DNA of 64,000 nt from Rhynchonema sp. JSB1_4 (lineage: Eukaryota; Nematoda; Chromadorea; Monhysterida; Xyalidae): NCBI GenBank assembly GCA_030248065.1, contig JASAMV010006194.1:1-64000 (forward strand), written 5' to 3'. Below the pieces are notes generated by a model, which did not search any database, was not told where the DNA came from, and saw only the letters and a list, made by a program, of their open reading frames with translations. Of this stretch, positions 36,503 to 49,300 are shown piece by piece. A program made the position numbers and the translations under genes. Within the stretch, counting starts at the first letter, position 1. The number at the start of each line of letters is the position of its first letter.

Positions 36503-39500
36503 TCAACACACAAACGCACAATTCTGCGACAGCCGTCTGGCGCGTTCACGTGGTGACAGCTTGTGGTCCTTCAATATCTCATCAGCCCAGCCGTGACCGT
36601 ACGCAACCAGCGGATAGGCCGGCTCGCCGTGCTTGTAAATGTCAAGCCCTGGAAAATATTATGTCACAGCACTTTTTAGCCAAGACACAATGAGCCACAA
36701 AGTAGTGCACACGTCTGATGTTTCAACGGCTCGCACCTTTCACCTCGACTTCCTCAGGCACACGCAGCAGTTTCAGCATTTTCATCAGAAAGAACACGAG
36801 TCCGAGAGTGACCGCACTCCACAACGTGATCACCATGGCGCCAAGCATGTTCCAGCCGAGAATCTGAAAAAAACACATTTTCGCATTCTGACGGTGGCTA
36901 ATTTTCAGTTTTTTTGGGAAAAATCTAGCGAAGAATTGAAGTATAATGAAGCTTACACCCCAGGGCAGCGCAGTGTCACCGGCGTAGATGATGCCCTTGT
37001 CCTTCATCAGTATCGGTGTGATGAACAGGCCCCACAAGCCACCACCGAAGTGCACTGCAATCGAAATGGTTCATATTGATACAAGCGTCACACCATGAAC
37101 ACTTGTCAAGTTGCAGATTAAATGCGGAATTACTGTCGACCCTCTTTATAGCGATCGGACGAGCCATTTTCGGTCACTAAACAATGTTCACATCACAACA
37201 TACACATACAGTGCACACATGTATGTAGTGATCAAGGGCACTCCTGATCCATCAAGGCAAGCCGACCTCCAACAGCATCCAGCGGGTCATCGACCTTGAG
37301 CATGTCGACCAACCTGGCCACGCCCATGTAGGAAAGGCCCGAGCCGATGCCGACAACAAGGGAGGCCCATGGATACATCTTGTCACAACCGGCGCACGCT
37401 GACACCATACCTGAGTGGGAAGAGCGTGATTTTAAAGGGGAAATTGCACATTCCTAATCGCCTTTCAAACTCTACAAGTGTTTAGACAGTTGTGTGGGCA
37501 TCATGAAAGCCAATCACTTGGTACAAACTCTCAAACATGTACCCAGGAGAAGCAGTTCAAAGGGAACAATCGGGAAGGAAATTCGGCGCGGACCGGCCAA
37601 ATTTCCACCTGCGCATTCAGGCAAATTGCCTGATCAAAAAGCTGTCAAGGCGACAGAATGTTTCGCACGATTCTTGAAACTCACTAACTATAGAATTTCG
37701 CTTTTCTTTATATTTCGAATTTCAACGAATTGTTCCAGCGTGACAAGCAGAGCATGAAACATTTAGCAGACACGCTGGAACAATTCGTTGAAATTCGAAA
37801 TATAAAGAAAAGCGAAATTCTATAGTTAGTGAGTTTCAAAAAACATGCGAAACATTCTGTCGCCTTGAGAGCTTTTTGATCAGGCAAGTTGTCTGAATGC
37901 GCAGGTAGAAATTCGGCCGGTCCGCGCCGAATTTTGTTCCCAGTGGCTTGTCTTAAACGGAATCTCCCGGGTATAGTCCGTCCATCAGCTCATGTCACTT
38001 TGTGATGCTGCTGGCCGACTTGTTCCCTTCCTCCACGTCCTAATGAAAGAGAAATTGAGTTTCCGAAAAAAATTTTTTTGCTCCTAGGTTGTGTTTTTTT
38101 TATGAAATCGACGTGTTTTATACATTTTAATTTAATTTAATTTTAAATTTGATTGAATTCAATCTTTCTCGACACATTTTGTCATTTTTTTTGGTTTTTT
38201 TTTGCAAAATCGGTCACGCTCAATTTCTCTTTCATTAGAACGTGGAGGAAGGGAACAAAGCAGCCAGCAGCATGGGAGGAGACGAGTTTTTTTTACCGAC
38301 GACGAATTTTCCCTTCTTGATCACTCAAATCCAAACATTCATCACGTTCCTTCCCATCAAAACTACTAGTTACAGTAACCCCAACCGAACTCGTCTGCTG
38401 ATTCTACCCAGAACATCACTAACCCACAAAGATTCCACGACAACAAAAGAATAAATAGATTGCGAACAATTCGTGAATGACAGTGGATGTTCGCCCTTTC
38501 TACAGCCGGACCAAAAGACTACAACAGCACCATGGCAAGATGTAAACAGTCCAGCTGAACACAGCCGTGTTGGCCTCTCGAGCAACCTTGGTCGCCCAGA
38601 ACTTTGAAGCTTCGAGGCAACTTGGAGTGGAGTGACGGGAGCTCACAGATCGAACATAAGAGATCGCCCAATGGACCAAGATCTACTGGGGTCGACTCGA
38701 TCTGGCGCTAAGTGAAATTCAGTGATATTATTTGCTTTATTTTGCCTAGCCCAGATTTGTTAGTCGTTCGGTGATACTGTGATATTCTCAGTGATCCCGT
38801 TTGATGATTTATTCTAATTGAAACGCCCAGAATTAAAAAAAAAAAGCCAGCAGCATCGAAAAGTGACATGAGCCGGTGGATGGACTATACATGTTTGAGA
38901 GTTTGTACCAAATTATTTGACTTTTGTAATGCCCACAGCTGCATATGTCGCTTGTTTGAGGATACACGGGCATAATGGCGCGTGCGCACCGCTACTCTGT
39001 GAAAACATGTCGAAACCGCAACCCAAAACACGCATTGAAACATCAGCCGCACCCACCAGCCAACGCAGCGTTGATCGTCAACAACAATGACCATTTGTGA
39101 TTGGCGGAAAATTTGTTGACCAAAAGTGTGGTGATCGCAGCCGTACCACCGCACAACATCGTGTTGAACATCGCCAACGCTACCGTCTGAAATTACTGAC
39201 TTTTAAGAGTCTAAAAAACGAAAAGCAATCTGAGAAAATGAATGAGTAACATATCAAAACTCCCGATTTCTACGAATGTACCTCTCCGTCCCCTTCCCCA
39301 GTGATCGACAGCTGTGAGCCTCCGTTGAACGCAAAGAAGCCAAACATCAGAATGAAACCGCCGAGCGCAGCAAACTGAAGCAGAATGCACCCACAAACTT
39401 TGGCATTGTTGTTCTTGTCAAACAGAAAAATTTAAAACATTTACTCACAGGCACCGAGTGTCCTTTCAAGTCGAGTCCATTGTTCTCATCGAATCGTCCC

Positions 39501-41199
39501 TTCCTCGGTCCCAACAGCCAGGCGCCCACGAACGCGCAAGTGCCACCCAGCACATGCACAACACCGCTGCCGGCAAAGTCCTGTGTGATGTTCAGCATGG
39601 TTGACCAATCAGAGAGAAGAGAAAACGATGAAGTGAATGCAATGAAAGAGAAAATGTCACGCACCACATAGGTGATGCCGGCGCCAGGTCCCGCCGACAG
39701 CCAACCATCGCTGTCCCAAGCCCAATGCGTGACGATCGGGTAAACGAACGCTGCAAATTATAGATGGGCTGATGTTTCAAGAGATGTATAGTCCAACCAC
39801 CAGCTCATGAGACGACTTAAAGCTGCGGCAAAAAAGCACCGTCCCAAAAAAAAAGGAAAACCCCACCGCCGACGACACACAAAACCCAGACCCTCCCCCC
39901 CCAACCAACCCCACGCTCAAGTTATCATCATGTGGGATATGGTCACACTGGCTTGATCGCAATAAATGTTTGATGAATGATGTTTTGTTTGCAGTGGCTT
40001 TCGTGAACCTTCAGCCGCACAACAAAGACTTGTCCCTGTGAGCCTCCGTCTCTGCCAGCGCTCTGCCAACTGAGCTGCAGGGCCGAGTCTGGCTGCGCCC
40101 CACAGTTGCACTTCAACCTTTGTACGCAGCAGATAGCTCAGACTGCACACACACAATCTGACACCAGAACACACGTCTGCACTAAAGCACACGCATTGCT
40201 TTGAGCTGCAGCACAACTCAACGCCTGCAGGTGCAGACTTCCATTCTACACTTCATCGGCATCACGCCCATTCCCAACCAGAAAACAACAGGAAGACCAC
40301 GAACCAGTCAAGGCCGAGCAATATGCGAAATAGGCGACAAATTCACATCGTTCAGCCAGTGCACCACTGACGATGGTCGATGCCGTTGCAGCGAACACAA
40401 ATTGGAACCACCAACTGCAAACATAGTGAAACATCATTCGAGGTGGAAAATGAAAATTGTCATTGAGCATTACTGTATTTTACGTGAGCATAAACCAGCT
40501 GGCGTGCAATGCTGGTGCATTCGCACTGACTGGGTGTCTGTGAAAACAGGCCGAAAAGGGCAATCAAAAACACGCTGCACAGGCCAAAAATATGAAAAGA
40601 AACCTTTTAATTCCATACCAACCTGGCATATTCGTTTGGCTCCATGCCAATGGCAAGAAAGTCCGATCCTCCACAGAACGGTGCCAACACAGAGGTGTTC
40701 TTACCGTAAGCCAGTGCCCATCCCAATGCCCAATAACAAATGCCCGATATGCCTGAAACATCAAAATGGGTTATGGCATATACATGTTTACTACAAACCG
40801 GTTTAAGACAGGGAACACACAGGAATCGAGCAAATTCTTGATGAGAATGTTGGTGGTGTTCTTGCTGCGCACCGATCCGGCCTCGAGGAACGCGAAGCCG
40901 CATTGCATCACTGCAGCAAGGGGGAAATTGAAGATATTGTTTCGGTAAAAATCAAGGAAAATCGGAACAGACGCCTTGTCCCAGTTCTTGACGCGAGGTT
41001 CACACACATGCAACTGCAACTGGTGTGTGCAAACAGCGAGCAAGTCACTTGTCTCGACGTGTGACGACTGCGTGGAGAATACTATCAAAAACTCACGAAA
41101 CACGATCAATCCCATTGTGAGAAGGAAGAACGAATTGATGCCGTTCTCGACCTGCGTCATCCTCAGGGACAATTCCAATTCGGTTGCATTGGTCGACAT
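36503..41199 (-). CDS. AMT: AMT-type ammonium transporter
   Basis: A polytopic channel-like ammonium transporter of the plasma membrane. Twelve exons join in phase: 41097-41199, 40821-40910, 40623-40752, 40305-40414, 39665-39750, 39449-39580, 39282-39374, 39057-39186, 37267-37410, 36957-37054, 36737-36863 and 36503-36661 (acceptor approximate). Family hallmarks include MQCGFAFLEAGSVRSKN, GWALAYG, FAATASTIVSGALAER, DFAGSGVVHVLGG, AALGGFILMFGFFAFNGGS, HKWSLLLTINAALAGMV, VHFGGGLWGLFITP and the C-terminal GLDIYKHGEPAYPL. The large intron 37411-39056 contains nested transposons, and the intron 39751-40304 contains a tRNA-like SINE. The stop TGA lies inside TTGAAACATCTG. Five introns or flanks carry the decamer TGATGTTTCA. 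The start is the ATG at 41199, preceded by that decamer. Confidence 0.95.
37562..37945. mobile_element. Near-perfect 180-base-arm palindrome
   Basis: The left arm (37562-37742) contains GAAGGAAATTCGGCGCGGACC, TTGCCTGATCAAAAAGC and TATAGAATTTCGCTTTTC (each compared in part) and is mirrored by 37770-37945. The loop (37743-37769) holds ATGAAACATTTAG at the exact centre, and both arms hold GAATGTTTCGC or its complement. There is no evident duplication and no coding. Confidence 0.85.
37974..38887. mobile_element. Mariner-like MITE interrupted by a retroposon
   Basis: Same family as 24729-25055, with ends TAGTCCGTCCATCAGCTC and GAGCCGGTGGATGGACTA flanked by TA (37972-37973, 38888-38889). It is split by the poly-A insertion at 38274-38844; removing that restores the length of the other copy. 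Confidence 0.85.
38274..38844 (+). mobile_element. Poly-A retroposon nested in the MITE
   Basis: The 571-base insert begins GGGAGGAGACGAG and ends in AATTAAAAAAAAAAA. It is bounded by a perfect 12-base duplication AGCCAGCAGCAT (38262-38273 and 38845-38856). A 3' poly-A plus a 12-base duplication is the signature of target-primed reverse transcription. It may be the 5'-truncated 3' end of a LINE or a processed transcript; no protein motif was recognised. Confidence 0.88.
39789..39835. mobile_element. Solo terminal repeat of the mariner-like family
   Basis: TAGTCCAACCACCAGCTC followed by ATGAGACGACTTAAAGC matches the termini at 48563, 61021 and 6155. Its partner end was not found. It lies in the AMT intron 39751-40304. 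Confidence 0.65.
40016..40140 (-). mobile_element. tRNA-like SINE, copy in the AMT intron
   Basis: The minus strand contains CAGCTCAGTTGGCAGAGCG, a polymerase III A-box in tRNA D-arm form, preceded by GAAGTGCAACTGTGGGGCG. The same upstream word and D-arm occur at 47785-47900, so the homology extends beyond the tRNA part and indicates a SINE family rather than two tRNA genes. Confidence 0.6.
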
Positions 41200-41978
41200 G
41201 CTGACTGACACTGATGTTTCACCTTTGCCTGCAGGCTATTGTTGTTGGTAATTACGATCTGTCAGGAAACGTGTTTGGGAACACCTGGAGATTTTAATAA
41301 AAACAAATGTACAATGCTGATGTGTGCACACAGGTAATCGGCGGTAGATTGAAACCGTGCACAACTATGGGGAGTAGGCGATATGGAATGCTATCATAAA
41401 TGGAATTCTATAATAGCCGCATGTATCCATTTGCATCCTAAAAAAGTTGTTGGTACACAGGTACATGTGAACAAATTATCATTGATCGTCAAAATGATGT
41501 CAACAAGATCATAATGCTTAAAGGCGTCCTGCGCTATTCATACGCGAGCTCAGGCTGATCTCAATGAAACCTGGCACGTTAACTGAGTTTGGTCCAAAAC
41601 ACACATGGCTGATGATAATTTCTCCATGGCCATAATCTCCTTGTCTGAGCCTTGAAATTGGGGACTCGAACACCATACTTTGAGATTAAACTACCGGTAC
41701 GTTATGCATGTTCTCAGAACGCAGCAAGGGCGGAACCAGAGGGCCACGGGGGCCATGGCTCCCTTTGGTCCATTTGGTCCCAGAAGGGGGCCACCGTTTC
41801 AGAAGGAAGAAGGAAAATGGACCCTCTATATCGCAGGGTTTAAAAAACGGCGCCCTTCGTGGGTCAAGTACATCCATTCTCAATGAAATTTGGCTTCCAC
41901 GTGCGTAAAAAAATGGCAAAAGCTCGCGAGCCTCGCGCGCATTGTCACATTTTGTACAATGTTTAGTGCGCGAAATTC

Positions 41979-42747
41979 TTAGGCCGCACTCAGACAAACG
42001 CGAAAAGCGAAAAGCGAAAAGTTCAGCACAACAGCAACTCCTTAAACCGGGCCCGCCGCTATTGTTTTTTGGGTTTTCGACCTCGTTTTTTCTGTTTGTA
42101 TCGTTAGTTGGCACTGGGATCAAGAACATTAACCTTGAAAAACTTCACCAAAATAACGATTACTGATCGAAATCGATCCACCAACATGGACGTTCGGGAA
42201 CAAACCAGCCCAATATTGACGCACAGTCTGTGCATGGAAATCAGGACCCGCAAAGCAAAATTCAAAATCACCGACGCCTGACGGTGGTATAGGCGCCGGG
42301 TTACGGTAGCTTGACAAAACATTTGTCTTTTGTAAAACAGCTAATGTTTTATCGGGCTGCCGTGACCTGCTGCCTATATCACGCCCCAGTGATTTTGAAC
42401 GTCTATTGTAATTCCTGATTATCATGTGCGGATGTGCGTCAATATCGGACAGTTTTGTTCCCGATAGGCCGTGTTTGCGGATTGATTTCGGTGGGTAATA
42501 TCCACTTTGGTGAAGTTCGTCAAAATTAATGCTCTTGATCTCGATGCCAACTAACGATGTGACCAAAAAAACGTGTTCGAAAATCCAAAAAAACAATAGC
42601 GGCGGGGCCGCTTTAAACCACGGGCCTAAAGCACAGTGATGCTTTAACAAAATGTTTCAGAGGCTGTTTGGCGTGCGCTGTGGATGATGACTACGCTGAA
42701 AAAACTTTATGCTTTTCGCTTTTCGCGTTTGTCTGAGTGCGGCCTAA
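41979..42747. mobile_element. 770-base fold-back element
   Basis: Ends are TTAGGCCGCACTCAGACAAA and its complement TTTGTCTGAGTGCGGCCTAA. The arms continue through GCGAAAAGCGAAAAGC, an AACAATAGCGGCGGG tract and GTTAGTTGGCACTGGGATC to near 42160 and 42480. GGCC-type ends with TTA/TAA borders recall PIF/Harbinger, but the duplication is not a clean direct repeat. Just upstream (41720-41880) is a GC-rich stretch of possible other repeat origin. Confidence 0.75.
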
Positions 42748-42759
42748 ACAAGCACTAGA

Positions 42760-45700
42760 CAAAAATAACTTTTCAAAAATGATAAAAGCACCAGATAAAA
42801 ATAACTTTTTTGGAGTTGGCTCTGAAATTGAACTTGGATATGCAACCGGACAATCGCTTATGGTGCATTGAGCCAATATTCTTGATACGCTGGAGCAGAA
42901 AGAATTTTGGATTTTGATCGATGAACAACAATGAGGTTGGTGGTTCATCAGAAAGTAAATGCCACAGCTCCGTCACTACAACTGTAGGTGGGGCAAATAT
43001 ATGAACACAGCAAAACTTTGCAAAAATTATGAATTTTATGAAAATTTAATTTTTGCTCTCAAGTATCTCCAAGATTGCACATAACCAACACTGGTTTGCA
43101 TTTCACAAATAATCAGGGGTGACATGGAAGTGGTTTGGGTTCCCAGAAAAGGCAAAATCTGGGCCAGGACACGGTTGAGCGAGCTTTTACCCGAATTTGT
43201 TGGCGATTTAAAATCGGTATGCAGTTGCTTCAAGTGAGGGATAAATGCGCTTTTCATGCATTTATCGTGACCTCTGTATGCTCCTTGGTGGTCCAAAAAG
43301 ACGCAACGGATTTTTTTGAAAAGTTGTGTATTCTTTGGCGAAATAGCGTGCACTGCGGTAATTCCACAGAATATGGACTCAAATTAAAGCACAGACGGTT
43401 ACGAAACAGTTGTGACCAGACGGCTCACCGAGAGCATGTGCAATACACTTATATTTTAATTCCGAGGCAAGCAGGTCGGGTAATCCATTATTCAACCTTG
43501 AGCGTTCAAGGCTCGGACAGGGAGCCACATGGAGAAAATTATAAGCCACAGATGTTTTGGACCAAGTCCAGTTAACGTAGCAAATTTGATTGAAATCGGT
43601 TAAGTTCGCGCAGAGATGGCAGAGACCCTTTAATAAGCGGGTGTTCATGTGCTATAAATTATGAATTATGAAAATGAAACACGAGTCGAAATAAAAAATT
43701 CGATGTATACGGTACAGAGACAAAATATCATTCTCTTGCAGTTTTTTACACGAAGAATGGGCCAAATCAAATCATGGCGAATTAAATTGCACGGCCAATA
43801 ACTGCTAGTGTGGTACAAACTTCTGTTTTTAATTTTTGATTGAAAGCAGTCACTAAGCGAGCGAGCAGTTCCCAAAACTGTAGACATGTGACTGCCAAAC
43901 ATACCAGTTATGGAATAAACAACGCGTGATGATCGTCTCGAGACGAGACGCCGTAAACAGCAACTCCGCAGAAACGGTAAAACAAAACTTGATTTCAAAT
44001 GAACTCTGGTATGTGCGCGCACGTATGCAAGCAAAATGTGCAAAGACGCAGGCTATTTTGCGATACTTTGGTCAAAAACAGCCCACGACCGCAGACAGGA
44101 CGTCAGAAAGCAGTGCTGTGTAAATTATATTTTGAAACGGCCGAAACAGTTTGTTGTAAAACACAGACTGACTGCGATCGAGTCCAAGCAAGGCATTTGC
44201 ACTGAAAAATTATCTGAGCATGAGTACCTATATACGATGTAACGTGTAGGTACAAACACATAAGCCCCAGCTGTATACTGGTGGAAAAGGAACAACCGTT
44301 TTTGTAACAAAGCCTGCATTTTATGTCCAACATCACCCCAATCAAAGGCGAAGGCGGATTATCTCCATGTTTTTTTACACTGTTTGTGTTTGGGGTGTAA
44401 ACTCTGCAAAATATAAACTATCCGTCCGTAATTTATGTATACATAGTGTACATTGTTGGCGTGGTTGGTGTGCATTTTTTGTGCTCTTCGCTGTTTGGAT
44501 CGATGCAGTAACCGCTCATAATAATAATGAACTGCGCCTTGCACTCGTCTGCGCCAAACAAAAACGAAAAAAGAACCATTGGTGTCAAAAAAGTTTTGGG
44601 TTTCGAATACGTTGGTGACCTGAATTATGCGGACGTAAAAAATGCCAATTTTAAGAAAGAGCGGCGGTTCTCAACTCTCAAGTCAAGACACAATGAAATG
44701 ATCCCGCTGTATCTTGCGTGAAAAATTGCTGGCATCCGTGTGATAAGATGCTTGTGTTTCAATTACATTTAATTTAAACGAGCGCCAAGGAACTTAGCAG
44801 GGCATGCACTGAAACGAAAAATTACATTTTGCATGCTGCAACCGTCAGACCCGTATTTTGCAAGTTGAAAACGCCAATGTGATCCGCTTGCAGCAAAGAA
44901 CATCATCGGTGCACAAAAAAGTGGCCATCGTTGAAGATCAAGTTTCAAACGCGTTCGTTGTAACATCTTTTTCAAAACCGGCTTTCGTCAAGTTGCGTGA
45001 AAAGTTTCGGCCGACGCTGCGGCAATGTGTTTTTCATTGTTTCATTTTCAACCTTTGTCGAAGTTGCAGAAACGTAAAAGTTAACGACTCGCATAATTTG
45101 ACAGCTTCCTCAAGTTTGACGGGAGGACTTTCACCTCTTATTCTTTGAGCAAAATTATCAACCGAATGCTTATTAGAGACTTTCTAAGTTCTTATTCAAA
45201 TTCTGGGCGCCATGAGTGCATCCTCCGGCTGGTTGGGTTCGGTTGCATCAATGAAGCTTGGGTGCATTCTCAAGCGCAGCGACCGCCAAGACGGAAGACG
45301 GCAATAAAAACCAATAAAACTTGACAAACCAAACCGCCATTTCTGGTACACGTGCACCAGCGGGCTCCGAGGCAGCACCCCGAAACCAGAGCCCTGGCCT
45401 TGAACCTAGAGAGACGAGTGTTCACAGCGGTTCCCTTCATCGTGTCCCTCCACATCTGACAACTGTTCCAACGGCAGAAACGCAGCCCGTTGTGCTTTGA
45501 GCGGCGCCCAGGAGTCCAGTGAGTTGAGCTTGAGCATTCAACTGTGCGTGTAGATTGCAGAAAAATGGTGTGCGTTGAAAACCTACTATGCTTCCAACTG
45601 CAGCCAGTAGCTGGCTTCCAAGCTGCTCTAGCGTACACAATATTCTGGTGCAGACAACGCCTGTTGAAGCGCACAAGGTTCAACGCGGGCAAGCGAAAAA

Positions 45701-46330
45701 GAACAGTGCAAATTTAGAAACCAGTACATTCTCTGTTACGAAGACGAATTTTTCCCTCCTGCCGCGAGCTTCAGTTCGTATAGTGGCAAGTTTTTGGCTC
45801 CAGTTTGCTGAGAACATTACGAGGCTAAAATGAATTGAGCCCGGCCTTGCAATGCAGTAAACTTTGCGGAGACACTTGTTTTGGTTTTGAAAAACTTACA
45901 TGGAAAACTTTCCCCGATGTTATTAATGTTTTTTTCGAGCATTCTTTCACATCGTGAGCGCTTTTTTGAGAAAACGCAAACCGAGTTCGGGCGTGATTGA
46001 GAGCCTTCTTGCAATTTCTTGACGTTAAGTGTTCTAAGTCGAGTGGTATTATTTTATATGATCCTTTGTCATGGTGAATAGATTAGGTCAGTTTTTGCAT
46101 GAACAACAGGTTGCCAAAGGACTAGTTTTAACTATAGCTTAGTCAAATGAAACATCAGGTGTCCAAAAATTTCGCGCGTGGAAAGCTTGATGTTTCCTGT
46201 ACGGTTCCGTTGGAAAATCTTCGCGCTTGTTTGAGCTGCTGCGTTCCTGTTTCACAGTTTTGCTCTTTGTATATTTCATGCCTCATTTTTTGCAAGAAAA
46301 GCAATTTTCTTTCGTATGTCGCCTGTTCCA
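42760..46330. other. Intergenic region, no gene recognised
   Basis: Short frames on both strands show no family motif. A 140-codon minus frame at 45270-45692 has no recognisable domain and competing frames. The promoter of the PPP4R4-like gene presumably lies at the right end; the decamer TGAAACATCA sits at 46148, about 190 bases before its ATG. Confidence 0.45.
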
Positions 46331-46334
46331 GACA

Positions 46335-49300
46335 ATGGATCAATCACAGCCATCAAGCAGTGCCAAAAGCAATAGCGTCACAATCAATAAGAAGCCGATA
46401 TCAATAGTTGTAGCAGATCAGAGCTCACCGGTGGAAGACCAAAATGGATTCAGGTGAGGACTTTTGCTGTTGATGATCAGGTTGCCTTCCAATTTCTACG
46501 TCTTTTCCCTAAGAATTTTTCACATTGCAGCACGAGCACTGTCCAGATTCTCACCACCAAAGTGACCCAGCCGGCTAATGTTTCAATTTCACGCAATAAT
46601 AATAATAATAAGAATAACCAGCAGAAAGCAAGCCACTCAGCAGGTTCTGACACCACGATTGGTTCGCAAACTGTAAAAAAAGTAGAAATTCGTTCCGTGA
46701 CCAACACAGGGTCCAAAAATGGATCCTCCGCCACAAAGTTCGTCGATAAATCTGAGCTACCCGATCCGAAGCTGGAAGAGCAGGCGAAAGGGGTGAAAAG
46801 CCAGGCGATTGAAGCCGAACTGACAACCGGCGCTGGGAAAAGCCAAGCGATCGAAACCGAGCTGTTGCCAGAGAATGCGATACTGTCGGATGGAGATGAC
46901 GACACTGCACTGGACATTGCGCTAAAGATCATGCGGTCAGTTGGTTCGATGTGTTTTCTTGGTCGCACCGGAGCTCACTTGCCGCTTGTTGTACCACGCA
47001 TGAAGCTACTACTCGCGATCAGCAGTATGAAGAAATAGAATTTCATGCTAAATTGTGAAATAGAGTCAAATACACAGGCCCAGTTCCACCACACACTGGC
47101 AAAGCCACCATTCTAACTGAACTCTTTTCATGAAGTTCGTTGCATTGCCGGGATCCCCTCTTATCTAATCTTTCGTTCATTTTGCAAATCGACACGGATC
47201 AAAAATAATTTCGATCAACTCTCCTGATAAGAAACGCTGTTATCAGATGTTTTTCCGAACAAATCCAAGAACTACGCATAAGTTCCCGCACCTAGGAGCA
47301 TTACACAGGCCAGAACACGCTAAAATGATAAAAGTTTGTCTGGTAGTGTTCCTTTTACATGGCATACCAGTGAATAATCATGCAAATAGCCATGCGTTAG
47401 GAGTATAACTCCACACAAAGTGTGTGTGGGGAGCCAAAAAACAACTCTGACTCATGCAAGCATATCCTGCTGGTGAGTGTTGGTAAACAATTTCGTGTGG
47501 CCTGGTGTCATGGCCCAGCCACATGCAAGGACCAAAACGCATGTTTTTTTGCATTGAACCATTGTGTGACGTCAGAGCTTGGCGTCATTCAGCTGCTGCA
47601 GCACAAGTAAGCCTGCAGTAGTCTGTAATGGGAGACCATATGCGCAAGTTTGAATTGCTTGACTGTGTTCTGTTCGCACTTCGCAAGACCTTAGGTTTGT
47701 TGGAGCGGACTTACAATAGGTTGAATACAGAAACTGGAGCACAGAAATAACTCTGTGGACTCTGAACCGCCACACCGAACGTATGCTCCCGGACGGACTC
47801 GAACCTCCGACCTTCCAGCCACCAGGCCCGGACGGCCAGTTGCTCTACCAACTGAGCTACGGGAACGCGGTCTTGCTGCGGCTCAAAGTTGCACTTATAG
47901 AAAATTTCCAAATTCGCTGCCGCACAGTAAAATACGCCCCATAGTTAATGTCAAGTTATAAACCCGAACGCTAGCCATGCACGGCCCTGAAACATTGCGC
48001 GCAGCTGCCTGGCTGGCTGGCAAGCTGCGGATGTGTTGGCTGTCCGAATGTTGCAGAAGTTGATTTTCGGGTTTGGAACCTGACATTAACTATGGGGCGT
48101 ACTTTACTGTGCGGCAGCGAATTTAGAATTTTATTATACCAATGCAACCGTGCAGACACACACTGCTTTACACGCCACAGCGATACACGTTGCGCAGGCT
48201 AGCACACTTCTAGTCTACAATTCCACGCAAATTGATTTCATTTATTCGGTTTCCGCGTTCCGTGATTTTATGATAATCACACGGAGCACGGAAATATTGC
48301 CGTGTCTAATATTGTTGTTGGCGTCAACACGCGGACTTTTGAGGTCCGTACGCTGGATTTTGTCATCCACTTCCACTCAAAAAGCACCTGTTGCACATCG
48401 GAACTATTTCCGGGTTCCGTGACTCATAAATAACTTTTCAGGATCACAGGGTGTTCCGGTTTCCGTAATTCGCCCTAATCGATTTTGTTCGAAGGGTTTG
48501 AGCGTTTTCTTTCGCTCCATATCTGCTCGGACACCGTAAATCCATTGTAGGAAACATGCGTATAGTCCAGCCACCAGCTCATGAGACGACTTTTTTAAAG
48601 CTTGCTTGGCCGCATTCAAAAATCTCTACACTTTAAAAAAAAAAAAAAAAAAACACCACCCCACCACACAAACAAAAAACAAAAATACCCTTTGATAATA
48701 GTGTTCTTATCACTGACGACAATGAAGCGTTTCAGTCATGGTTGGAAAAAATTTTTTTTAAACAAGTTTTTTTAGAAAATTTCTTTTTAAAAAGTCTGAG
48801 ATTCGGGGAAATTTTTACCAAATTTCCCTAGAAAAACGCGCAAAAACGCGAAAAACGCAACTTTAATTGACAAGTCACTTTTGTGACTTGATTTGCATCA
48901 CTTATGAAGGGTGTTTACGTCATTTCGGTGCGATCCAACAGTCTGTGCTTGATATGGACCAATGATTGCTGCTCTGTGGTATCAGACACGACAGTTTGTG
49001 GTCGAATAAGCAAGATTCATTCATAAACTACACAGAATTGAGAATATAAGCTGTAGAAATACTTGTCGGGTAGCTGAATCAGTCGGATATGACCGACCTG
49101 ATGGGGTATGACATCGAAGTACCATGTAGGTACATGCATACTGTGTCCCATGTATTGCGGGAAGGTATAATAACATCATTTGGGGGCATCTTAGGTACGA
49201 AATACATGCCCCAAAGGTGATTTTGTGAAGAAAATTTTTCGACCCTTGAGAAAAAATGACAAAAAATAACCACCAAAAAGGCCATTTCTAGACGTTTTAG

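Larger units (their letters stand above)
37493..38938. mobile_element. Outer inverted repeat enclosing nested elements in the AMT intron
   Basis: About 50 bases at 37493-37544, including TTGGTACAAACTCTCAAAC, are inverted at 38889-38938 (GTTTGAGAGTTTGTACCAA). Between them lie a fold-back (37562-37945) and a mariner-like MITE (37974-38887) that itself holds a retroposon. The outer pair may be the split arms of one fold-back into which the others inserted. Confidence 0.6.

Noticed and set aside
36723..37055. Stand-alone protein of 110 codons
   Set aside because: It is two ammonium-transporter exons read through the intervening intron.
41715..41800. hAT terminus with AAGGGCGGAACCAGAGG
   Set aside because: The sequence resembles some hAT ends, but no partner end or octamer duplication could be found.
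47785..47866. Functional tRNA gene
   Set aside because: Acceptor and D stems are good, but the anticodon arm is about ten bases too long and the T stem is mismatched; shared flanks with the copy at 40016 indicate a SINE.
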